From the NCBI GenBank assembly GCA_902464615.1, contig CABQKA010000011.1, positions 1 through 44,438 on the forward strand: DNA of 44,438 nucleotides. Reading direction: 5' to 3'. The DNA comes from an uncultured Prevotella sp. Its GTDB lineage: Bacteria > Bacteroidota > Bacteroidia > Bacteroidales > Bacteroidaceae. The notes below the pieces were generated by a model, which worked only from the letters and a program-made list of their open reading frames with translations, was not told where the DNA came from and did no database searches. The position numbers and the translations under genes were made by a program. Positions 43,090 through 44,438 of this stretch are shown piece by piece; position 1 is the stretch's first letter; each line of letters opens with the position of its first letter.

Positions 43090-44175
43090 TTATTCCACTT
43101 CTATTTCTTCTATGGGCTGGAGCTTCTGCTCGTCGAGCGGGAAATCCTGATAGCGCACCCGCGCGAAATCTATCTTGCGGAGGTCGATGCAACGGATAGC
43201 GCTGTTGTACATAGTCCTATAATATATACGCCGTCGCGTAGGGTCGGTGGCCGAGGTCCACTGCGTGGCGCTGGGAATGGGCGCGGCGGACGCGCCTTGA
43301 GCCGTTTCGATGCCGATAGGAATATCGAAGTTGTTCAGAATCTGGAACCCCTGCCGCACAGCCGTTTCGGCATCGGCCGCCAGCGGTGCTGTCGCCTGAT
43401 AGAAAGCGGCGCGGACGAAGCGCGAAGGAGGCGTGACGTCGCCGGGTATGCCCAAAAAGCCGCTGCCCGCACCGAACTGTGACAGCCGACGGGCGCCGAG
43501 CTGACGCGCCGGTGCGCTGCCGGGAAAGAGATTGACGTAATTGTTCAGATTCACCAGCTGCCATTCCAGCCCCGGCGAGTTGGTCAGCACGCCCAAAGGA
43601 TTGTCATAAAAATGCAAGGCGCCGTCCACGATCTCCAGTACGACCTGCCGCCCGGAAAGGTCGGCGAAGCGCCAATGTACGGTAGAGGCGCGAGGGTCCA
43701 CGCCCACGACGTGTACACGCCCTAACGCCGCCTTTACCTCGTCTATCGTGGCACACTCGCCCAATATCCACGACACCAGCTGCAAGTCGGCAACGGACGT
43801 AGCGGAATGTGCCGGGTCGTAGGCCTCGTAACTCCCGTAATTAGGAAAATAGAAAAGGCCGGCGGACAGCCCGGCTTCGTTCAAGCCTTCGGCGACAAAG
43901 TCTTTCTGCTCTACGGCCAGCCCCACGTAGCCATATCGCGCCGTGAAGACCATGCCGTCCCTGCCGCCCGGAACAAGCGACTGCTGACGGTAGCCGCGGG
44001 GCACGACAACATAACGGCTATTGAGGTCGCTGCCGCCCCACTCTATGGTACGGGCCAGAATAGCGGTGCTGTCGGCCACCCGCAACGTGATGCCGGTACA
44101 TGCGTTGCCCGACGGGGCGGCCATAGCGAAGCAAACAGCCGCGCAAGCCATGATTTTCCACATTATCTTCTTCAT
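43090..44175 (-). CDS. Choloylglycine hydrolase-family (linear amide C-N hydrolase) enzyme
   Basis: 361 residues. A signal peptide ends just before Cys26 (GNACTGITLR), which after cleavage becomes the N-terminal nucleophile. Other family residues are present: Arg42 in ILARTIEWG, Asn in LTNSPGLEW and Arg in PSRFVRAAF. The aspartate that contacts the substrate in typical bile-salt hydrolases is Glu45 here. The family covers bile-salt hydrolases, penicillin V acylases and acyl-homoserine-lactone acylases; which one this is cannot be settled from sequence. It is predicted periplasmic and transcribed alone. Confidence 0.88.
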   Translation of the reverse strand: MKKIMWKIMACAAVCFAMAAPSGNACTGITLRVADSTAILARTIEWGGSDLNSRYVVVPRGYRQQSLVPGGRDGMVFTARYGYVGLAVEQKDFVAEGLNEAGLSAGLFYFPNYGSYEAYDPAHSATSVADLQLVSWILGECATIDEVKAALGRVHVVGVDPRASTVHWRFADLSGRQVVLEIVDGALHFYDNPLGVLTNSPGLEWQLVNLNNYVNLFPGSAPARQLGARRLSQFGAGSGFLGIPGDVTPPSRFVRAAFYQATAPLAADAETAVRQGFQILNNFDIPIGIETAQGASAAPIPSATQWTSATDPTRRRIYYRTMYNSAIRCIDLRKIDFARVRYQDFPLDEQKLQPIEEIEVE

Positions 44176-44247
44176 AGGCTAATGTTTGAGAGATTTCTAC
44201 CCAATTCTATGCAACGCCCGCGACTTATAAACGCGGAGGCCACGCGA

Positions 44248-44255
44248 CAAAGGTA
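44248..44255 (-). promoter_or_regulatory. -7 box TACCTTTG for the choloylglycine-hydrolase gene
   Basis: An exact TAnnTTTG match on the minus strand, about 70 bases upstream of the start codon. Confidence 0.55.
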
Positions 44256-44341
44256 CGGAAAATATTCCAGGCAGCCCCGACACAGGGGGAAAAGCGGCGT
44301 CGCTTCTTCCGTAACCGGGGCGGATACACGGATTAAGGATG

Positions 44342-44385
44342 AAAAAAAGAAACGGCGGCAAGCATGGGTCATGCTTGCCGCCGTT
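44342..44385 (-). terminator. Intrinsic terminator of tRNA-Lys
   Basis: A 15-bp perfect stem (44351-44365 with 44371-44385), loop of 5, followed on the minus strand by TTCTTTTTTTC. Confidence 0.9.
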
Positions 44386-44438
44386 GGTACACTCTCAGGG
44401 GTTCGAACCCTGGACCCACTGATTAAGAGTCAGTTGCT
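44385..44438 (-). tRNA. tRNA-Lys(CUU), 5' part beyond the window
   Basis: Minus-strand reading shows the anticodon arm ACTGA-CTCTTAA-TCAGT (anticodon CTT), a T-arm CAGGG-TTCGAAC-CCCTG, the acceptor strand AGAGTGT, discriminator A and an encoded CCA (44385-44387). About 20 bases of the 5' side lie outside the window. Confidence 0.93.

Noticed and set aside
44172..44372. A 66-codon minus-strand frame between tRNA-Lys and the hydrolase gene
   Set aside because: It covers part of the tRNA terminator hairpin and a promoter box, and has no protein features.

Overview
The window comes from a GC-rich member of the Bacteroidota, most likely Bacteroidales. The evidence is a recurring Bacteroidetes-type promoter (-7 box TAnnTTTG, often with TTTG or TTG about 20 nt upstream), almost no Shine-Dalgarno sequences, a tmRNA tag reading GENNYALAA, a TonB-dependent receptor with a carboxypeptidase-regulatory domain, many lipoproteins, and a type II-C CRISPR locus with 47-bp repeats. 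I cannot name the genus. A choloylglycine-hydrolase-family enzyme would suit a host-associated anaerobe, but this is inference.

Layout. 1-7.4 kb (+): secreted M28 peptidase, tmRNA (ssrA), an L-asparaginase/BtuF-like/BtuC-like operon with no ATPase gene, and a secreted S41 peptidase. 7.6-12.7 kb (-): a probable six-gene unit made of a polytopic 8x Fe-S protein, a Tat-exported aldo/keto reductase with ferredoxin motifs, a DUF1893 protein, an ECF S-like membrane protein, TatA and TatC. 13.1-17.4 kb (+): SRPBCC-like protein, ArgH, a lipoprotein with two CxxC pairs, and class I fumarase. 17.5-26.0 kb: complete type II-C CRISPR-Cas (tracrRNA, cas9, cas1, cas2, 31 repeats and 30 spacers). 26.1-26.8 kb (-): HicB antitoxin beside a frameshifted HicA remnant. 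27.15-29.0 kb: tRNA-Ser and an AT-rich stretch with a strongly structured RNA, a lipoprotein gene and decayed sequence. 29.0-31.2 kb: HhH/beta-barrel protein. 31.4-38.5 kb (+): TetR-TolC-HlyD-ABC-ABC-permease-permease export operon. 38.5-44.4 kb: TonB receptor (-), DUF362 lipoprotein (+), Fe-S flavoprotein (+), choloylglycine-hydrolase family enzyme (-), and a partial tRNA-Lys (-).

The CRISPR locus is the most interesting part. Pairing with the tracrRNA shows that crRNAs are made from the minus strand, opposite to cas9-cas1-cas2. On that strand every repeat carries an exact Bacteroidetes -7 box (TATCTTTG) 19 nt after a TTG, so each repeat is predicted to be the promoter for the next spacer. 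Spacer 19 contains 18 nt of the 3' end of this genome's own tmRNA but diverges at the seed end, as expected if it was taken from an att junction of a tmRNA-integrating element. Spacer 16 has a 12-nt seed identical to a family of short intergenic repeats that occurs in six clusters across this same window. The tracrRNA can also fold its anti-repeat back onto its own downstream segment.
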